Below, in pieces: positions 61,008 through 64,000 of a DNA stretch of 64,000 nucleotides (the first letter of the stretch is position 1; every line of letters begins with the position of its first letter). The notes beneath the pieces are model-generated. The model was not told the origin of the DNA. It worked only from the letters and a program-made list of their open reading frames with translations, and ran no database searches. Origin of the DNA: DATBLE01 sp963734065 (GTDB taxonomy: Bacteria > Actinomycetota > Thermoleophilia > Gaiellales > Gaiellaceae); NCBI GenBank assembly GCA_963734065.1, contig CAVTFN010000005.1:496001-560000 (forward strand), in the 5' to 3' direction. The translations under genes and the position numbers were made by a program.

Positions 61008-61427
61008 ATGATCGTCGAGTACATTCGCCACAGCTTCAACGCCGAGTTCGACGACCCTTACCGGCGTGCCGGCACGATGCTCGACGCTTCAACGCACTGC
61101 CAACGCGGGGAAGTCGCTCGGTGCGTCGACAAACCGGAGAAGCAGATCGTACGCATCGAGTGGGACTCGGCGGAAGGGCATCACCAGGGCTTCGCCAGAG
61201 TCCTGACTTCGGACCCTTCGTCGAGCGACGCGTCCCTTCTTCAAGGACATCGAAGAGATGACCCACTCCAAGGTCACCGGTACCCAGCCTCAGCCAAGCC
61301 GGGGCCGTCGACACCGCTCTCAGCAAGCTGTGGTAACCGCGCTCGTACGGACCGGTCCCTCGCAGTTGCGGCGGCCGACCTCCTGACGCGTATTCCCAGC
61401 GGTACTCCTTCGTCAACTCCTCGATGA
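61008..61427 (+). pseudogene. Antibiotic-biosynthesis-monooxygenase-like protein, frameshifted
   Basis: ATG with AAGGAG upstream. Residues 1-64 (MIVEYIRHSF, RCVDKPEKQIVRIEWDSAEG) match small ABM-fold monooxygenases. After GF the expected next segments appear in other frames (RQSPDFGPFV, then PFFKDIEEMTHS), so at least two small indels have broken the end. As encoded, the frame runs on to a 139-aa product with an unrelated tail, and its stop overlaps the GNAT start. Probably inactive. Confidence 0.55.
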
Positions 61428-61978
61428 CGAATCCAGACCCGATATGCAGGAACGTCCTCCGAGACCGGCACATCGCATTGCGAGCTCGCCACCCCGACGA
61501 TGTCGCGATCCTGCAGGCAGAGCTGTACGAGGATGTTGCGACGCGGGCACTCGCGGACTCGCGCCCATGGCGGCCGATCCCGCCTGACCCTGCGCTCTCA
61601 CCGTACGCAGTCGGTGAGACCGAGGAGGCGGCATGTTTCTCCGTCGTCGCCGTTTCAGACGGTGAACTTGTCGGCGAAGCACTGCTCTGGGGAATCGACC
61701 TCCACAACCGGCTCGCACACATCGGCCTCGCACTTCGTCCCTCATTCCGCGGACGCGGTTGGAGCGTCGAGACTCTGCGTCTACTGTGCCGGTACGGATT
61801 CGACGTGCGCGGACTGAACCGCCTTCAACTTGAGACTGCCACCGAGAACATCGCGATGATCCGCGCGGCCGAACGCGCCGGCTTCAGTCAGGAAGGAGTG
61901 CTCCGGCAAGCCTCCTGGGTTCTGGGTTCCTTCACCGACAGCATTGTGATGGGACTGCTCGTCGCCGAGGCGCAGTAG
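61424..61978 (+). CDS. GNAT-family N-acetyltransferase (RimJ-like)
   Basis: 184 aa, ATG overlapping the previous stop. Acetyl-CoA site in LALRPSFRGRGWSVETLRLL (R/Q-x-x-G-x-G/A), with RLQLETATENIAMIRAAERA as the following strand and helix. RimJ/RimL-like enzymes acetylate protein N-termini or antibiotics; the target is open. Translation is coupled to the broken monooxygenase gene. Confidence 0.86.
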   Translation: MTNPDPICRNVLRDRHIALRARHPDDVAILQAELYEDVATRALADSRPWRPIPPDPALSPYAVGETEEAACFSVVAVSDGELVGEALLWGIDLHNRLAHIGLALRPSFRGRGWSVETLRLLCRYGFDVRGLNRLQLETATENIAMIRAAERAGFSQEGVLRQASWVLGSFTDSIVMGLLVAEAQ

Positions 61979-62012
61979 AACCCCGCGGGCCGGAATCCAA
62001 GGTTTGTACTGC

Positions 62013-62067
62013 GACCGCCTGCTTTGCAAGCCGGAGGTCGCCGGTTCGATCCCGGCACGCTCCACCA
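62013..62067 (+). other. 3' half of a tRNA-Ala gene (attachment-site scar)
   Basis: Anticodon arm CCTGC TTTGCAA GCCGG (UGC, one stem mismatch), variable region AGGTCG, T-arm CCGGTTCGATCCCGG and ACGCTCC-ACCA. The 5' half is missing: no GGAGCGT is upstream. CCA is encoded, unlike the window's two intact tRNAs. A tRNA 3' end alone is the usual footprint left by a tyrosine-integrase element. The gap 61979-62430 otherwise has the two hairpins and the small ORF listed. Confidence 0.7.
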
Positions 62068-62070
62068 CTA

Positions 62071-62096
62071 GAAAGCCCTGCTAACGCGGGGCTTTC
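62071..62096. terminator. Hairpin after the tRNA-Ala remnant
   Basis: GAAAGCCC / GGGCTTTC, 8 bp with a loop of about 10 nt, followed by TGTT on the plus strand. It could terminate plus-strand transcription and overlaps the end of the minus-strand small ORF. Confidence 0.55.
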
Positions 62097-62218
62097 TGTT
62101 CGTCGGGCACGGATTGCTCGACGGCCGCGAGGTCGCGGATTTCGTCGTTTGTGCCCATTCGTGCCCATTGAGCCCACTCGATCATCTGACGCTCAAGGTC
62201 ACCTAAGCCCACGCGCAT
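62081..62218 (-). CDS. Small ORF beside the tRNA remnant, possible integrase end
   Basis: 45 aa, ATG start: helical and charged (DLERQMIEWAQWARMGTNDE), ending next to the tRNA 3' end. Integrase genes often end at this place beside attachment sites, so it may be the surviving C-terminus of one, but I see no catalytic Tyr or Arg motif. It could also be a complete small gene. No Shine-Dalgarno. Confidence 0.3.
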   Translation of the reverse strand: MRVGLGDLERQMIEWAQWARMGTNDEIRDLAAVEQSVPDEQKAPR

Positions 62219-62232
62219 AGCAGCGTGTCGAT

Positions 62233-62261
62233 GAGGAGGCCCGCCCCGAGCGGGCCTCCTC
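62233..62261. terminator. Strong GC-rich hairpin
   Basis: GAGGAGGCCCG (62233-62243) pairs perfectly with CGGGCCTCCTC (62251-62261), loop about 7 nt. It is an isolated intergenic element, probably a terminator; CTTCTTG follows on the plus strand. Confidence 0.6.
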
Positions 62262-62430
62262 CTTCTTGCTCGCGTCGTGCGGCGCTATGAACCAGCACTC
62301 GGACCATGGCCGGGGGCGGGCGACCTGACGAGACGAGTGAGCGGCTCGGGCGTCTCCCGCCGTGGCCGTCGGTCTTGGTAGGCGGCACCGGTATTGTCCC
62401 TGCGCGGCAGGCCGACGAGGAGGAGTAGTA

Positions 62431-62664
62431 ATGCCGAAGGATCGTTGGTTGACGCTTGCCGCAGTCGTCGTCGGCGTCGCGCTGATCGTCGTTGCCGTCG
62501 TGTACTGGGTCGAGCCTGCCCGCTCCCTGCCGGGCTTTTTTCCGGGTCACGAGTCCGGCTCCGACCATCACCACGCCAAGCACGGGATCGCTGCGTTCGT
62601 CGTCGGGTTGGCGTGTCTCGCCTTCGCCTGGTTCCAGTCCGGGCCGAGGACGAAGACGAAGTGA
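62431..62664 (+). CDS. Small two-helix membrane protein with His cluster, coupled to uppP
   Basis: 77 aa, ATG with GGAGGAG upstream. Helices at about 8-28 and 52-70; between them, on the outer side, GHESGSDHHHAKHG. The five-histidine loop could bind a metal such as Zn. The stop overlaps the uppP start (GTGA). No family recognised. Confidence 0.68.
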   Translation: MPKDRWLTLAAVVVGVALIVVAVVYWVEPARSLPGFFPGHESGSDHHHAKHGIAAFVVGLACLAFAWFQSGPRTKTK

Positions 62665-63518
62665 TCTCGTACTGGCAGGCGATCGTCCTCGGGCTGCTCC
62701 AAGGATTCTCGGAACTCTTCCCGATCTCCAGTCTCGGCCACAGCGTGATCGTCGCCAATCTGCTCGGCTGGGACATCAAGCAGAACGACGACTTCTTTCT
62801 CGTGTTCCTGGTCGGCACGCATTTCGCCACAGCGCTCGTATTGCTGGGGTTCTTCTGGGCTGACTGGGTGAGGATCGTGAAAGGTATCGGCCGCAGCCTC
62901 CGCGACCGCCAGATCGCGCCTGACGACACCGACGCCAAGCTCGGCTGGCTGTTGGTCGTCGCAACGATTCCGGCAGGAATCCTTGGGTTACTCCTTGAGC
63001 ACAAGCTGCGGTCGGTGTTCACGTCGGCCGAGTCCGCCTCCATCTTCTTGATGCTGAACGGCCTGCTCCTGTACGGTGCCGAGCTGCTCCGTCGGCGAGC
63101 ACCCGTCGAGGAGCACGGCGACCCGGACGAGCGGATCGCCGAACGGGTCGGCTGGAAGGAGACGGCCGGAATCGGTTCCGCCCAGGCGCTCGCGCTGATC
63201 CCAGGCTTCTCGCGCTCCGGCGCGACCATGGCGGGCGGTTTGCTCGTCGGTCTCTCCAACGAGGACGCGGCTCGATTCGCCTTCTTGCTCGCCACCCCGA
63301 TCATCGCCGCCGCAGCCATTCTCAAGCTTCCCGATCTCTTGGGCTCAACCGGCGACGGCGTGCGCGGACAGACCCTCGTCGGCGCGCTGTGCGCAGCGGT
63401 AACGGCATACCTCTCAGTCCGCTTCCTGATGCGCTTCTTTCATACCAACCGGCTCACGCCATTCGCCATCTACTGCTTCTGCGCAGGACTGGCGATGACG
63501 ATCTATTTCGCTGTCTAG
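62661..63518 (+). CDS. uppP: Undecaprenyl-diphosphate phosphatase
   Basis: 285 aa, GTG overlapping the previous stop. Eight or so helices. Catalytic motif 1 QGFSELFPISSLGH and motif 2 PGFSRSGAT are both present with their Glu, Ser, His and Arg. It dephosphorylates undecaprenyl diphosphate at the outer face, recycling the lipid carrier used for peptidoglycan and for the exopolysaccharide made by the operon at 14841. Confidence 0.92.
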   Translation: MISYWQAIVLGLLQGFSELFPISSLGHSVIVANLLGWDIKQNDDFFLVFLVGTHFATALVLLGFFWADWVRIVKGIGRSLRDRQIAPDDTDAKLGWLLVVATIPAGILGLLLEHKLRSVFTSAESASIFLMLNGLLLYGAELLRRRAPVEEHGDPDERIAERVGWKETAGIGSAQALALIPGFSRSGATMAGGLLVGLSNEDAARFAFLLATPIIAAAAILKLPDLLGSTGDGVRGQTLVGALCAAVTAYLSVRFLMRFFHTNRLTPFAIYCFCAGLAMTIYFAV

Positions 63519-63593
63519 TCGTCGGAGAAACGGCTGTGCCCCGGTCTGGCCACCCTCCTGCTATAGGGGCGAAGAATGACGGACGGCTTCTGG

Positions 63594-63800
63594 CTATTTC
63601 GAGGATCTTCTGATGGCGCGGTGCAGTGATTCGGCTAGGAGGGCGAGCGCTGCGATTGGTAGGAGCCACCAGGCGTCAATGGCCTGTTGGGCGAGGAGAG
63701 CGCAGAGTCCGAAGGCGGCGGTAAGCCCGGCGGCGATGCGCCAGTCGTCGCCGAAGATGGACCTCCACCAGAATCGAGCAAAGGGCCTGATGCTTTTCAT
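63594..63800 (-). CDS. Small two-helix membrane protein, partner of UPF0016
   Basis: 68 aa, ATG overlapping the stop of the next gene upstream. Two helices (about 22-40 and 43-60) after ARFWWRSIFGDDWRIA. From memory, similar small proteins accompany UPF0016 genes in actinobacteria. It might be an accessory subunit. Confidence 0.68.
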   Translation of the reverse strand: MKSIRPFARFWWRSIFGDDWRIAAGLTAAFGLCALLAQQAIDAWWLLPIAALALLAESLHRAIRRSSK

Positions 63801-64000
63801 CGCTGCGCTCCGAGGGCGAGTGCAGCGTGCTGCCGTCGTGATAGACGGACGAGCGCCAGCGAACAGGCTGTTACGAAGGCAAGTACGCCTGGGAGTGCGA
63901 GGTCTCCGCCGGGCCAGGTGGTGCTGGTGCCCTCCGTACCCCAGTAGATCCCGAAGGTGGTCAGCATGATTCCGACCGAGAATTTCATCGTGTTCTCGGG
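63797..64000 (-). CDS. UPF0016/TMEM165-family cation transporter (partial, C-terminus)
   Basis: The gene runs off the right edge; only the last 67 codons are visible, so the true start is outside. PENTMKFSVGIMLTTFGIYW and the following helix are the C-terminal end of a UPF0016/GDT1 membrane protein (Mn or Ca exporters). The in-frame ATG at 63988 is internal, since upstream codons PENT fit the family. Confidence 0.72.
   Translation of the reverse strand, partial: PENTMKFSVGIMLTTFGIYWGTEGTSTTWPGGDLALPGVLAFVTACSLALVRLSRRQHAALALGAQR

Overview
The window is high-GC DNA (roughly two thirds G+C or more, by eye) with dense, co-directional genes that often overlap by ATGA, GTGA or TTGA, and with many starts that look leaderless. 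Gene content (IclR, MmpL-type transporter, actinobacterial two-component/ABC modules, a LysX/MprF-like protein, UPF0016, a beta-helix remnant and a cupredoxin-like tail on a binding protein) points to Actinomycetota. A deep lineage such as Thermoleophilia/Gaiellales is my best guess; that is inference from protein style, not a search result. I see no insertion sequence, CRISPR array, replication origin or riboswitch.

Layout. 1-6243: a two-subunit CoA-transferase, a divergent IclR regulator, and a four-gene NMT1/SsuA-type ABC importer whose promoter nearly copies the regulator's own. 6363-13857: housekeeping and redox genes (S51 peptidase, methyltransferase, cytochrome bd oxidase, epoxide hydrolase, cupin, STAS protein and a small winged-helix regulator). 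This part contains a deletion scar that fuses a Rieske remnant head to head with an alpha/beta-hydrolase remnant. 14022-14094: tRNA-Glu.

14841-30249 is one long exopolysaccharide operon: chain-length/BY-kinase-like protein, initiating glycosyl-phosphotransferase (apparently with a CTG start), flippase, polymerase/ligase, seven glycosyltransferases and a secreted glycoside hydrolase. Two small genes and tRNA-Lys follow.

31182-38243 is the most unusual block, a compact operon of twelve genes on the minus strand. It encodes an OmpR-type response regulator and histidine kinase, five small one-helix membrane proteins, two related heme-type (ferric-reductase-like) membrane proteins, a three-cysteine ferredoxin, an FAD ferredoxin reductase and ApbE flavin transferase. 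I read it as a regulated extracytoplasmic electron-transfer system with no standard FMN-binding domain.

38905-47588 holds cell-envelope genes: an MprF/LysX-like protein split by a one-base frameshift, two alpha/beta hydrolases, a phosphodiester glycosidase, a UbiA prenyltransferase and a lone GT51 transglycosylase. Non-coding gaps on either side carry a related tRNA-3'-end-like 25-base element in inverted orientation. 47821-60997 carries a phosphoesterase, two divergent ABC-exporter/two-component modules and an MmpL-type transporter. 58234-58680 is a decayed beta-helix gene. 61008-64000 has a broken monooxygenase gene, a GNAT acetyltransferase, a tRNA-Ala 3' remnant that looks like an attachment-site scar, UppP and the end of a UPF0016 gene.
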